Assembly (NCBI RefSeq): GCF_007833635.1
Contig: NZ_CP031125.1
Span: 496,001 to 560,000, forward strand
Direction of reading: 5' to 3'
DNA length: 64,000 nucleotides
DNA from: Candidatus Pelagibacter sp. FZCC0015
GTDB taxonomy: Bacteria; Pseudomonadota; Alphaproteobacteria; Pelagibacterales; Pelagibacteraceae
Positions 46,970-55,816 of the stretch are shown piece after piece; position 1 is the stretch's first letter; each line of letters starts with the position of its first letter. The notes beneath the pieces were generated by a model. It made no database searches. It worked only from the letters and a program-made list of their open reading frames with translations, and was not told the DNA's origin. The position numbers were made by a program, and so were the translations under genes.

Positions 46970-47691
46970 AAATATTTCCAGCAATAGACATTAAGGATAA
47001 AAAATGTGTGAGGTTAGTCCAAGGAGATTTTGATAACAAAACTGAATACGAAATGTCCCCAGTTGAACAAGCTAGCAAATTTAATGATCATGGTTTTAAA
47101 AACTTACACATAGTTGATTTAGATGGAGCTTTAACTGGTGAAACAGTTAATTTAGATATGATTCAGGAAATAGTTAGTAAATTTGATCTTAAGATTGAGA
47201 TTGGTGGCGGTATTAGAAATTTTGAAAGTATTCAGAAATATACTGATGCTGGCGTCGAAAATGTTATTTTAGGAAGTGCTGCTATAAAAGATAAAAACTT
47301 TTTAAAAGAAGCATGTGATAAATTTCCAAATAAAATTGCTTTAGGGTTAGATGCTAAAGATGGATATTTATCGGTTTCTGGTTGGAAAGAAAATTCAAAC
47401 CAATTAACCCTAGATTATTTGAAAGAAGTTAATGATTATGGTGCAAGCAGGTTGATTTATACTGATATTAATAGAGATGGAATGAAGCAAAGTCCTAATT
47501 TCGAAGAGACATCAAAAGTTGCTAATACATCCAATTGCCCAGTGATTATATCGGGTGGCGTCTCATCAATTGATGATATTAAAAAAGCTAAGGAGTTAAA
47601 TAATAGTAATATCGAGGGCATAATAGTTGGAAAGGCTATTTACGATGGTGATATTAAACTGGATGAATTAGCTAAGGAACTAGATGCTTAA
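46966..47691 (+). CDS. hisA: Phosphoribosylformimino-5-aminoimidazole carboxamide ribotide isomerase
   Basis: Isomerises ProFAR in histidine synthesis. The half-barrel repeats are visible: [19 protein letters not shown] with the catalytic D8, [13 protein letters not shown] near residue 78, [14 protein letters not shown] near 168 with the second catalytic aspartate region, and [13 protein letters not shown] near 193. At 241 aa it is normal. It overlaps hisF by 8 bp. Confidence 0.98.
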   Translation: MKIFPAIDIKDKKCVRLVQGDFDNKTEYEMSPVEQASKFNDHGFKNLHIVDLDGALTGETVNLDMIQEIVSKFDLKIEIGGGIRNFESIQKYTDAGVENVILGSAAIKDKNFLKEACDKFPNKIALGLDAKDGYLSVSGWKENSNQLTLDYLKEVNDYGASRLIYTDINRDGMKQSPNFEETSKVANTSNCPVIISGGVSSIDDIKKAKELNNSNIEGIIVGKAIYDGDIKLDELAKELDA

Positions 47692-48439
47692 AAATAGAAT
47701 AATACCTTGTTTAGACGTTAAAAATGGACGTGTGGTTAAGGGTATTAATTTTGTTGATTTAAAAGACGCTGGTGATCCTGTCGAACAAGCTAAAATTTAT
47801 TCTGATGGTGGAGCGGATGAAATTTGTTTTTTAGATATTACAGCTTCAAATGAAAATAGAGATACAATTTATGATGTAGTAGAGAAAACCTCGAAGAAAT
47901 GCTTTGTTCCTTTAACTGTTGGTGGTGGTGTTAGAAGTGTTGAGGATATCAATAAACTACTGAATTGTGGAGCAGATAAAGTATCAATCAATACTGCTGC
48001 AGTTCAAAATCCAGAAGTAGTTGTAGAAAGTTCTAAAAAATTTGGGTCACAATGTATTGTAGTAGCGATAGATGCTAAAAAAAACGGAGATAAATGGGAA
48101 ATTTTCACTCATGGTGGAAGAAACAATACAGGAACTGATGCAATAGAATTTGCTAAAAAGATGGAAGATAGTGGGGCAGGAGAACTACTAGTTACTTCTA
48201 TGGATCGAGATGGTACTCAAGTTGGTTACGATATTGAGCTTATGTCTAAAATTTCATCCAAGGTAAATATTCCAGTTATTGCTTCTGGTGGTGTTGGAAA
48301 TTTGGATCATTTGGTAGATGGAATTAAATTAGGAAATGCCAGTGCAGTTCTAGCAGCATCAATATTTCACTACGGCAAACATTCAGTAAAAGAAGCTAAG
48401 GAGTATTTGGATTCAAAAGGAATTCCTGTTAGAATTTAA
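47684..48439 (+). CDS. hisF: Imidazole glycerol phosphate synthase, cyclase subunit
   Basis: Uses ammonia channelled from HisH to close the imidazole ring, releasing AICAR for purine synthesis (see purH). Conserved elements are [22 protein letters not shown] with the catalytic D11, [16 protein letters not shown] near residue 80, [15 protein letters not shown] near 175, and [18 protein letters not shown] near 200. At 251 aa the length is standard. The hisE ATG follows 1 bp after its stop. Confidence 0.98.
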   Translation: MLKNRIIPCLDVKNGRVVKGINFVDLKDAGDPVEQAKIYSDGGADEICFLDITASNENRDTIYDVVEKTSKKCFVPLTVGGGVRSVEDINKLLNCGADKVSINTAAVQNPEVVVESSKKFGSQCIVVAIDAKKNGDKWEIFTHGGRNNTGTDAIEFAKKMEDSGAGELLVTSMDRDGTQVGYDIELMSKISSKVNIPVIASGGVGNLDHLVDGIKLGNASAVLAASIFHYGKHSVKEAKEYLDSKGIPVRI

Positions 48440-48440
48440 C

Positions 48441-48713
48441 ATGCTTAATACATTAGAAAACTTAATCAAACTTGCACGAGAGAGAAAATCTTCGCCTGTT
48501 GAAGGTTCGTACACTAATAAGCTGCTTACTGACAAATTATTAAGCAAGGCAAAAGTTTTAGAGGAAGTTAATGAATTGATTGAGGCTGTGGAGGAAAATT
48601 CTAATAAGATCCATGAAGCAGCAGATGTATTTTACCATTTGCTAATGTATCTTGAGGCAAATGACATCAAAATTGAAGAAGTAATGTCGGAGTTAGAAAA
48701 AAGAAAAAAATGA
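48441..48713 (+). CDS. hisE: Phosphoribosyl-ATP pyrophosphohydrolase
   Basis: Removes pyrophosphate from PR-ATP, the second step of histidine synthesis. At 90 aa it is the single-domain HisE, not fused to HisI. The all-helical MazG-like metal-binding motif is seen in KVLEEVNELIEAVEENSNKIHEAADVFYHLLMYLE, with glutamates and an aspartate as ligands. The hisI gene is not in this window. It overlaps the HIT gene by 4 bp. Confidence 0.95.
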   Translation: MLNTLENLIKLARERKSSPVEGSYTNKLLTDKLLSKAKVLEEVNELIEAVEENSNKIHEAADVFYHLLMYLEANDIKIEEVMSELEKRKK

Positions 48714-49075
48714 GTTACGACGATAATAATATTTTTGCAAAAATTTTACGTGGAGAGATTCCTTGTAATAAAATTTATGAGGATGATTTTGTTTTGTCAT
48801 TTCATGATATCAATCCACAAAAAAAAATTCATGCCTTGGTTATTCCCAAAGGAAAATATATTGACTTAGATGATTTTAGTTTAAATGCCTCTCCAGAGGA
48901 GATGGTTGGGTTATTAAAAGGTATTAATATAGTTGCTAAAAAGCTTGGTATTTCAACAGAAGGAGGACAGGGCTATAGAGCTTTAGCAAATATCAGTAAT
49001 GATGGAGGACAAGAAGTACCTCATTTACACTTTCATCTATTTGGAGGCGAACGAGTAGGAAAAATGGTTGAGTGA
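48710..49075 (+). CDS. HIT-family nucleotide hydrolase (HinT-like)
   Basis: A histidine-triad protein of 121 aa, related to HinT purine nucleoside phosphoramidases. The start FAKILRGEIPCNKIYEDD is typical, and the active-site triad is PHLHFHLFGG near residue 106. It is coupled to hisE (ATGA) and its stop overlaps the GTG start of the GNAT gene. HIT genes after hisE are common in alphaproteobacteria; a direct role in histidine synthesis is not established. Confidence 0.95.
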   Translation: MSYDDNNIFAKILRGEIPCNKIYEDDFVLSFHDINPQKKIHALVIPKGKYIDLDDFSLNASPEEMVGLLKGINIVAKKLGISTEGGQGYRALANISNDGGQEVPHLHFHLFGGERVGKMVE

Positions 49076-49575
49076 CCGAAGAAGTTAAAAGAAATTATTT
49101 AGAAATAAACTCACTTCAGGATCTCATTGAAGGAAATAAGCCCTCGGAAGATTATTCTTTAAGTTTAATTGATCCAATTAATTTTCAATTAAATAAATTT
49201 TTTTATAAAACTATTGGAAAAAATCATAGGTGGATAGATAGATTGTCTTGGTCAGAAGAAAAGTGGATTAACTATGTATCAAATAAGAGCGTTAGATCGT
49301 ATGTATTTAAATTTAAAGATGATTTAGTAGGTTTTTTTGAATTAATCTTTCATCCAGAAAAAAATGAGACTGAAATTGCTTATTTTGGAATATTGGAGGA
49401 ATATCAAAATAAAAAATTAGGTTCCTATTTATTATCTGAAGCTATTAAAAAATCTTTTCAAAATACAGTTAATCGTGTTTGGGTTCATACTTGTTCTTTA
49501 GATCATAAAAATGCTTTAAACAATTATATTGCTAGAGGAATGAAAATTTTTAAAACTGAAATTTTAAATATTTAG
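49072..49575 (+). CDS. GNAT-family acetyltransferase
   Basis: A 167 aa acyl-CoA-dependent N-acyltransferase. The acetyl-CoA-binding region is the segment EIAYFGILEEYQNKKLGSYLLSEAI near residue 105, a variant of the usual R/Q-x-x-G-x-G/A motif. VWVHTCSLDHKNALNNYIARGM near residue 140 is typical of strand 5 and helix 4. The start is GTG at 49072, overlapping the HIT gene stop. The substrate is unknown. Confidence 0.88.
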   Translation: MTEEVKRNYLEINSLQDLIEGNKPSEDYSLSLIDPINFQLNKFFYKTIGKNHRWIDRLSWSEEKWINYVSNKSVRSYVFKFKDDLVGFFELIFHPEKNETEIAYFGILEEYQNKKLGSYLLSEAIKKSFQNTVNRVWVHTCSLDHKNALNNYIARGMKIFKTEILNI

Positions 49576-50120
49576 TTTTGAGATGGAATTTTAAATAAGT
49601 TTTTTTTAAGAACTCTATTTTTCCTTATTGATGAAATAAAAGTAACATTAAAATTTTGATAAATGTCTTTGTTTTGCCACCCAATTAAATCATAAGTTTG
49701 ATTGTCAAAAAATATATTAATTTCATTACCTTTTTCTATAATTGTAAAGTTAATAATATTTTTATCAACAATTCTCTCTTCAAGTTCATTAATCTTATTT
49801 ATTAAAAAATTTTTATCTAAAATAAAATTTAAAGGTGTTTTTTCTAGAGGATATCTATAATAACTTGTTCTTGTTTTTACAACTAAAGATTTTCCATTTG
49901 ATACTAGTATTTTATTATTACTTCTTGCATATTCGCAAAAAATTTTTTTTGGATATTCAATGATGCAATTTCCATTTGCCATCTCTCCGTTTATGTTTTG
50001 TTCAAATTTAAAATCAAAATTATTGATCTTATTTAAATTTTTAATTATTTTATCTTTGATCTCAGCGTTTGAATTAAAAGTTAGAGTAAGAAAAAAAAAA
50101 ACTAATAAATATCGAAACAT
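49572..50120 (-). CDS. LolA-like outer-membrane lipoprotein carrier
   Basis: A periplasmic protein of 182 aa with a signal peptide ending SNA near residue 19. The mature part has the LolA fold, an incomplete beta barrel: NFDFKFEQNINGEMANGNCIIEYPKKIFCEY near the start, then ILVSNGKSLVVKTRTSYYRYPL. It would ferry lipoproteins from the LolCDE machine to the outer membrane. It follows ftsK, overlapping it by one base, the arrangement seen in many proteobacteria (ftsK-lolA). Confidence 0.88.
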   Translation of the reverse strand: MFRYLLVFFFLTLTFNSNAEIKDKIIKNLNKINNFDFKFEQNINGEMANGNCIIEYPKKIFCEYARSNNKILVSNGKSLVVKTRTSYYRYPLEKTPLNFILDKNFLINKINELEERIVDKNIINFTIIEKGNEINIFFDNQTYDLIGWQNKDIYQNFNVTFISSIRKNRVLKKNLFKIPSQN

Positions 50121-52204
50121 TAGAGAACGTCTCTTTTACCAACATGATTGGCTTTACTTACAATTCCATCTGCTTCCATCATATCAATCATTCTTGCAGC
50201 TCTATTGTAGCCAATTTGAAGCTTTCTTTGAAGAAAGGAGGTAGATGCTTTGCCCTCAGACCTAATTATTTCTACTGCCTGATTATATAAATCATCTTTA
50301 TCTTCCATATTTTGATTATGGCCAATTTCTTTTTCATCAGCAAAGTTTAGTATTTCATCAACATAATCTGGCTCCGCTTGCGATCTTAAGAAATTATTTA
50401 TTTTTTCTATCTCATTATCTGAAACAAAAGGTGCGTGTATCCTGACTATCCTGTTCGCAGACGACATATAAAGCATGTCTCCTTTTCCTAATAATTGTTC
50501 TGCACCTTGTTCACCTAGAATTGTTCTGCTATCTATTTTTGATGTTACTTGAAATGATATTCTGGTTGGAAAATTTGCTTTAATTGTACCTGTAATTACA
50601 TCTACACTAGGCCTTTGAGTGGCCATTATGATATGAATACCAGCAGCCCTCGCCATTTGTGAAAGTTTTTGTATGTAATTTTCAATTTCTTTACCAGCAA
50701 CTAACATTAAATCAGACATTTCATCGACAACAACAACTATGTATGGCATTGGAAGTTTGTGTTTTGAATTGTATCCATCAATATTTCTCACTCCTTCTTT
50801 TGTCATTAATCTATATCTACTCTCCATTTCTTTAACTACCCAACCAAGAACAGATGCAGCCTTTTTAGCTTCTGTTATTACAGGACATAGCAAGTGAGGT
50901 ATTCCTTCATACGTTGAAAGCTCAAGCATTTTAGGATCAATTAAAATAAATTTACATTTGTCTGGTGTGTGCCTGTATAGAAGTGATAAAATAATAGTAT
51001 TTATACAAACAGATTTACCTGATCCAGTAGTCCCAGCTATAAGCAAGTGAGGCATCGAAGATAAATCTCCAACCACAGGTATACCAGATATACTTTTGCC
51101 TAACGCTATGGGTAATTTTATCTCTCTTTTTTTAAAATCTTGGTTTTTTAAAATTTCACTTAAATAAACATTTTCTCTGGCATTATTAGGAAGTTCAATT
51201 CCAACAGTATTTCTACCTGGTATTGTTGCAATTCTTGCAGATTCTGAACTTGTATTTCTAGCTATATCGTCTGATAAATTAATAATTTTAGAAACTTTTA
51301 CTCCTGCAGCTGGCTCAAATTCATTTAAAGTAACAACTGGACCGTGGCTTACTTTTTTAATATTTCCACTCACACCAAAATCTAAAAGTATTTTTTCTAA
51401 AAACTCTGAATCATATATTTCATTTTCTTTTAAATTTCCCCTTTCGTTTTTTGAAGGGATTTTTAACAAGTCAACACTTGGCAATTTAAAAGTAGTTTTG
51501 ACTGTGTTTTTATTTTCCGTCTTGATAAAAGGTAAATCTCCTTGAATTAAATTTTTAATTTCTTCTTGAGGTATATATTCATTAATAATTTCATTTTTAT
51601 TAGTATAATTTTTTTCATTATTTTTATTTAAAAATTTTAAAATTTTTTTTAAAAATATAAAAAATTTAATTAGATTGAAGTTGATACTAATTAGAAATAC
51701 AAATAAAATAATAACAATCAACATGTAGTAAGATAAAGTTGCATTAATTTCTATCAATGAATTAAGGAAAGTTTCATTTAAAAATGATCCTACGAAACCT
51801 CCATTCCCATTTATATAAAGAGTAAAAGCATTAGAATAAAAATTAGCAAAGAAGAGAGCCCCAAATAATGAGTAAAGAATAATAAAAAACGTATTTTCAA
51901 TTATTAAAAAAAACTCTTTATGTCTAATAATATTTATCCCGGTAAAAATAAATGTAAGTGAAATTAAATATGCAACTAAACCCACTGATTGAAAAAATAA
52001 ATCAGAAACAAAACTTCCATGAAATCCTAAAGTATTTCTAATTTCTGTGTTATCTGGAAATATAAAATTAGGATCCTCAGGTGAGTAGGTTAGCAATGCA
52101 ATTAATAATAAACAGCCTCCACTAAAAACAATTGTTCCAAAAATTTCTGCTAGTCTTTTAATTAAAAAATTAATGAATAAATTAGCTGTTTTTTTAATAT
52201 CCAT
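50120..52204 (-). CDS. ftsK: DNA translocase FtsK
   Basis: Pumps chromosomal DNA at the septum and activates dimer resolution. Four N-terminal transmembrane segments lie within residues 1-190. The linker is short (about 190-250), so the protein is 694 aa, a compact FtsK. The motor domain has Walker A GTTGSGKSV near residue 390 and ILIDPKMLELSTYEGIPHLL. The C-terminal gamma winged helix (EGKASTSFLQRKLQIGYNRAARMIDMMEADGIVS) reads KOPS-type sites. It ends one base into lolA. Confidence 0.97.
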   Translation of the reverse strand: MDIKKTANLFINFLIKRLAEIFGTIVFSGGCLLLIALLTYSPEDPNFIFPDNTEIRNTLGFHGSFVSDLFFQSVGLVAYLISLTFIFTGINIIRHKEFFLIIENTFFIILYSLFGALFFANFYSNAFTLYINGNGGFVGSFLNETFLNSLIEINATLSYYMLIVIILFVFLISINFNLIKFFIFLKKILKFLNKNNEKNYTNKNEIINEYIPQEEIKNLIQGDLPFIKTENKNTVKTTFKLPSVDLLKIPSKNERGNLKENEIYDSEFLEKILLDFGVSGNIKKVSHGPVVTLNEFEPAAGVKVSKIINLSDDIARNTSSESARIATIPGRNTVGIELPNNARENVYLSEILKNQDFKKREIKLPIALGKSISGIPVVGDLSSMPHLLIAGTTGSGKSVCINTIILSLLYRHTPDKCKFILIDPKMLELSTYEGIPHLLCPVITEAKKAASVLGWVVKEMESRYRLMTKEGVRNIDGYNSKHKLPMPYIVVVVDEMSDLMLVAGKEIENYIQKLSQMARAAGIHIIMATQRPSVDVITGTIKANFPTRISFQVTSKIDSRTILGEQGAEQLLGKGDMLYMSSANRIVRIHAPFVSDNEIEKINNFLRSQAEPDYVDEILNFADEKEIGHNQNMEDKDDLYNQAVEIIRSEGKASTSFLQRKLQIGYNRAARMIDMMEADGIVSKANHVGKRDVL

Positions 52205-52266
52205 ATGTATGAATCAATTTTACCACTTTGTATCATCTAATTTTTATTGTTAAAATTAAAAATAAT

Positions 52267-53343
52267 ATGAGAGTTTGTATTCTTGGAACTGGTTTATCGA
52301 GCCTTACATTGGCTAAAGCATTAGTAAATCAAAACATTTATGTAGATTTGTTAGCTCAAAAAAAAAATCTCTTAATAGATAAATCTAGAACAATTGGAAT
52401 TACTAAAAGCAATATTGATTTTTTAAATAAAAATATAATCAATATTGAAAAAATTATTTGGAAATTAAAAAAAATTGAAATTTTTAGTGAAAATTTTAAA
52501 GATCAAACATTAATAGAATTTAAAAATAATAATAAGGAGCTCTTTTCTATCGTAAAAAATTATAAATTTTATGAGCGTTTAGAAAAAAGTTTAAATCAAA
52601 ATAATTATTTTAAAAAAAAAAATTTTCAAAAAAAAATTAAATTTAAAAAAAAATATGAACTTGTAATAAATACTGATTTTTCAAATAGTATCAGTAGAAA
52701 ATATTTTAGTAAAAAGATTATTAAAAAATATAATAGTCTTGCATATACAACAATTATCAAACACGATAAAATAAAAAATAATGTAGCTTCTCAAATTTTT
52801 ACTAAACAAGGGCCTTTGGCTTTTCTTCCGATTTCTAACAGAGAAACTTCGATTGTGTATTCTTTAGATTCAAATTCTAAAAGAAAAAATGAAAATATTA
52901 ATGATTTGATTAATAAATATAATGTAAAATATAAAATAAAAAAAATAGAAAAATCTAAATCATTTGAGTTAAAATCAATAAATTTAAGATCATATTATAA
53001 TAAAAATATACTTGCATTTGGTGATTTATTACATCGAATTCATCCACTAGCAGGTCAAGGCTTTAACATGACGCTTCGCGATATTAAAATTCTTTTAGAA
53101 ATTATTAAAAAAAAACGTGAATTAGGTTTACCTATTGATGATTCTGTAAATTCAGAGTTTGAAAAGAAAATAAAACATAAAAATTTTTTATTTTCAAATG
53201 GAATTGATCTTATAAATGAACTTTTCAAGTTAGAGAGAAAAACAAATGTTGATTTTGTAGGTAAGTCAATTCACTTTTTTGGTAAAAAACCATTCATTAA
53301 TAAGATCTTTACTAGAATTGCAGATGAGGGATTATCTATATAA
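52267..53343 (+). CDS. FAD-dependent ubiquinone-biosynthesis hydroxylase (UbiH/COQ6 family)
   Basis: A 358 aa flavoprotein monooxygenase of the UbiH/UbiF/COQ6 group that hydroxylates the quinone ring. The FAD-binding start is RVCILGTGLSSLTLAKAL, and the second FAD motif is GDLLHRIHPLAGQGFNMTLRDI near residue 255. The middle is lysine- and asparagine-rich and diverged. The ATG at 52267 is chosen because it begins the first beta strand; the in-frame ATG at 52228 adds 13 residues of no family character. Which ring position it hydroxylates is not evident. Confidence 0.88.
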   Translation: MRVCILGTGLSSLTLAKALVNQNIYVDLLAQKKNLLIDKSRTIGITKSNIDFLNKNIINIEKIIWKLKKIEIFSENFKDQTLIEFKNNNKELFSIVKNYKFYERLEKSLNQNNYFKKKNFQKKIKFKKKYELVINTDFSNSISRKYFSKKIIKKYNSLAYTTIIKHDKIKNNVASQIFTKQGPLAFLPISNRETSIVYSLDSNSKRKNENINDLINKYNVKYKIKKIEKSKSFELKSINLRSYYNKNILAFGDLLHRIHPLAGQGFNMTLRDIKILLEIIKKKRELGLPIDDSVNSEFEKKIKHKNFLFSNGIDLINELFKLERKTNVDFVGKSIHFFGKKPFINKIFTRIADEGLSI

Positions 53344-53344
53344 T

Positions 53345-53989
53345 TTATTGGAGGGTGTTGTTGTTAAATTCATCGTAAGTATATGTGCTTAAAATTTCGG
53401 CAATATTATTTTTTCTTTCATTTAGATTTTGAGCCTCTAATAGCATTTGTTTTTCTTCTAAGGAAAAAGGAGATGCCATTGCAAGAGCATTAATCGTTTC
53501 ATCTAAACTTTGTTTTTCTAAAGCTTTCCAATTAATAATAAAACCCTTTTTTTCAAAAAGATATTTTAAATCTTTAAAAATAAGTTCAAGGTCAGAAAAT
53601 TTTAAATCTTCTTTTTCATTATTAAGATCTTTATTAAAGTTATCAAAATTTACTTCAAAAATTCTATATTTTTTTTTAACTTGCAATTCTTTCTTTTTTT
53701 CAAATCTTATAAGACCTCTCAGTTCAATCAAATATCGTCCATCTTCAGTTTCTTTAAAAGAAGTTATTTTACCCATACATCCAACATTATGAAGTTCAGG
53801 AATATGAAAAGTATCGGCTGAAGTTTTTGGTTGAATCATTCCAATTAATTTATTTGACCTCATGCAATCGTCAATCATGTCAATATATCTAGGCTCAAAA
53901 ATATTCAGCGGAACTGAAGTTTTGGGAAAAATAATGAAGTTACTTAATGGAAATACTGGAATTTGTTTTGGCAGATCAATTTTGTTCAT
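53345..53989 (-). CDS. LON-domain substrate-binding protein (Lon N-terminal-like)
   Basis: A 214 aa protein that is only the N-terminal (PUA-like/LAN) domain of Lon protease, with no ATPase or peptidase. The start IPVFPLSNFIIFPKTSVPLNIFEPRY is the defining segment and VGCMGKITSFKETEDGRYLIELRG follows. A helical part ends the protein. Its function is unknown in bacteria; stand-alone LON proteins occur near ubiH in alphaproteobacteria, as here. It is convergent with the UbiH-like gene, one base apart. Confidence 0.9.
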   Translation of the reverse strand: MNKIDLPKQIPVFPLSNFIIFPKTSVPLNIFEPRYIDMIDDCMRSNKLIGMIQPKTSADTFHIPELHNVGCMGKITSFKETEDGRYLIELRGLIRFEKKKELQVKKKYRIFEVNFDNFNKDLNNEKEDLKFSDLELIFKDLKYLFEKKGFIINWKALEKQSLDETINALAMASPFSLEEKQMLLEAQNLNERKNNIAEILSTYTYDEFNNNTLQ

Positions 53990-54036
53990 TATTAATGATT
54001 ATATAATAAAATCACTTATTTTTAAAAATATTTTTA

Positions 54037-55299
54037 TTAGGAGAGTTTGTTAACCTGAATTATTTTTTTTAGATTATTATTAATTGTAAATTTATGATCA
54101 AATTTCTCATAAGTTTGATCTTTCGTTAAATTTGCAAAAAATAACCAGTTTCGAATAATCATTATATCGTTAAATCCAATTCCTTTATTAGTGTTTTGTT
54201 TTTTTTTCATTAGGTTAAATTTTGGAAATTTTGAATCTACAATTTGTTCATAATTTTTCCAATCAGGATTATATTTTATATGAGTTTGTTCTGCATTTTC
54301 GTAACCTGGATATTTTTTATTAAATTCTGAACAACCCCTCTTAATATTTGCTGATAAATTTTTCGAAATTGAAAATTTGATAATTTCATCTACATTATTT
54401 TTTACAATTTTTGCCTCCTCAATTGATCTACAATAAATAAAACCTTTGTAATTTGATTTAGAATTAGATCTTAGATCAATCATACATTTTCTTAAATTAT
54501 TATTTGGTAATAAAATATTATCAAAAATTATAAACAGTTTTATTAAATCAATAACATTTTCTAAATTAATCGTAACTTTTATACAAGAGAAACAAAATTC
54601 AGGAATAATCTCATATGTTTTAAATACAGAAAAATGTCTATCACAATTTAAATTTAAATCATTTCTTCTGAATATTTGAGTTTGTGTAAAAAATAAATTG
54701 TGAAAGTTTTTATTAATTATATTATTAGCTTCATTAAATAAATTTATAATATCATTGTCTTCAATTTTTTTTTTTAAAAAAAAATTATATTTTGAATTTT
54801 TAATAGCGAGATCGGTTTCAATAATTTTATTTTGATCGACGTTACTAATATTTGTTTGGTTTAGCTTTTCAGTTATTATTTCTATTAATTTATTGTCATT
54901 TGGGTTTAAATCCAAAGCTAATTTATAATATTTTAATGCTGATAAATTTTCTCCTAAATTTGAATAACATTTACCTATATTTTCATAAGTTTCCAAAAAT
55001 TTATTATTTATTGTTAAGGCTTTTTTAAAATCTTTAATAGCATCATTAAAATTACCAAGTTCGAATGATGCTGATCCTCTTGCATTAAAACACATAAATG
55101 AATTATTGTTAATTTTAATTGCTATTGAATATGCTTCAAATGACTTCTTAAATTCTTTTAAATTTAAATAAATAAAACCTTTTAGACAGACTAAATCAAA
55201 ATCACTTTGATGATTGCCAATATTATTAATTAAAGTTAAAGATTCTTTAAATTTATTATTTTTAATAAGTTTTATTATTTCTGGATATTTGTTTTTCAT
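54037..55299 (-). CDS. TPR-repeat protein with an unassigned C-terminal domain
   Basis: A 420 aa soluble protein. Three tetratricopeptide repeats span about residues 33-135, each with the G/A/F pattern (for example ARGSASFELGNFNDAIKDF). A linker follows to about 200. The remaining 220 residues are not recognised; they contain CFSCIKVTI, RKCMIDLR, IYCRS and KRGCSEF, so five or more cysteines and an aromatic-rich end. It lacks a signal peptide or membrane helix. It is alone on this strand, between the LON gene and tRNA-Gly. Function unknown. Confidence 0.75.
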   Translation of the reverse strand: MKNKYPEIIKLIKNNKFKESLTLINNIGNHQSDFDLVCLKGFIYLNLKEFKKSFEAYSIAIKINNNSFMCFNARGSASFELGNFNDAIKDFKKALTINNKFLETYENIGKCYSNLGENLSALKYYKLALDLNPNDNKLIEIITEKLNQTNISNVDQNKIIETDLAIKNSKYNFFLKKKIEDNDIINLFNEANNIINKNFHNLFFTQTQIFRRNDLNLNCDRHFSVFKTYEIIPEFCFSCIKVTINLENVIDLIKLFIIFDNILLPNNNLRKCMIDLRSNSKSNYKGFIYCRSIEEAKIVKNNVDEIIKFSISKNLSANIKRGCSEFNKKYPGYENAEQTHIKYNPDWKNYEQIVDSKFPKFNLMKKKQNTNKGIGFNDIMIIRNWLFFANLTKDQTYEKFDHKFTINNNLKKIIQVNKLS

Positions 55300-55347
55300 A
55301 TCTTTTTTAAATATAATTTATCACTTATTTCAATTTTTTTATATTGC

Positions 55348-55376
55348 TTGCAATTCTAAAAGCCTCTATTTATAAT
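55348..55376 (+). promoter_or_regulatory. Promoter of tRNA-Gly and phhB
   Basis: TTGCAA (55348-55353) and a consensus TATAAT (55371-55376) with a 17 bp spacer, 12 bp before the tRNA. It is the only good promoter ahead of the tRNA-phhB pair. Confidence 0.7.
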
Positions 55377-55388
55377 AATTTTAAATAA

Positions 55389-55463
55389 GCGGGCATAGCT
55401 CAGTGGTAGAGCGTCTCGTTGCCAACGAGAAGGTCGAGGGTTCGACCCCCTTTGCCCGCTCCA
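55389..55463 (+). tRNA. tRNA-Gly (anticodon GCC)
   Basis: A complete cloverleaf of 75 nt. The acceptor stem GCGGGCA pairs with TGCCCGC. The D-arm includes AGCTCAGTGGTAGAGC. The anticodon stem-loop CTCGTTGCCAACGAG presents GCC, and the T-arm GAGGGTTCGACCCCC is intact. The discriminator is T and CCA is encoded at 55461-55463. GCC reads GGC and GGU glycine codons. Confidence 0.99.
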
Positions 55464-55471
55464 AAAAATTT

Positions 55472-55816
55472 ATGAGTGATTTAGCAAGTAAAAAATGTGT
55501 TCCATGTGAAGGAAATATCCCACCCTTTAATGCTGGTGAAATACACAAATATCTAAAAAAGGTTGATGGTTGGGAAGTTTTAGAAGATAAAATTGATGGT
55601 TTTCATTTAATAAAAAGTTTCAAATTTGATAATTTTTTAGACAGTCAAGAATTTGTAAATAAAGTTGGAGAAATAGCTGAGTCTGAAGGTCATCACCCTG
55701 ATTTATGGTTCGGATGGGGTTATGCGAGAATTAAAATATACACGCATGCAATTAAAGGTCTTGCGGAGAGCGATTTTATTCTTGCGGCAAAAATAGACCA
55801 GATATCTAATGTCTAA
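55472..55816 (+). CDS. phhB: Pterin-4a-carbinolamine dehydratase
   Basis: A 114 aa dehydratase that recycles the pterin cofactor of aromatic amino-acid hydroxylases, and also dimerises transcription factors in animals. The motif EGHHPDLWFGWGYARIKIYTHAIKGLAESDF near the C-terminus carries the paired histidines of the active site. The ATG at 55472 is 8 bases after the tRNA CCA. An in-frame upstream start at 55403 would translate the tRNA itself and is rejected. It converges with purH, overlapping it by 11 bp. Confidence 0.96.
   Translation: MSDLASKKCVPCEGNIPPFNAGEIHKYLKKVDGWEVLEDKIDGFHLIKSFKFDNFLDSQEFVNKVGEIAESEGHHPDLWFGWGYARIKIYTHAIKGLAESDFILAAKIDQISNV

Noticed and set aside
55403..55471. N-terminal extension of phhB starting within tRNA-Gly
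   Set aside because: The codons read through the tRNA body; the family N-terminus fits the ATG at 55472.
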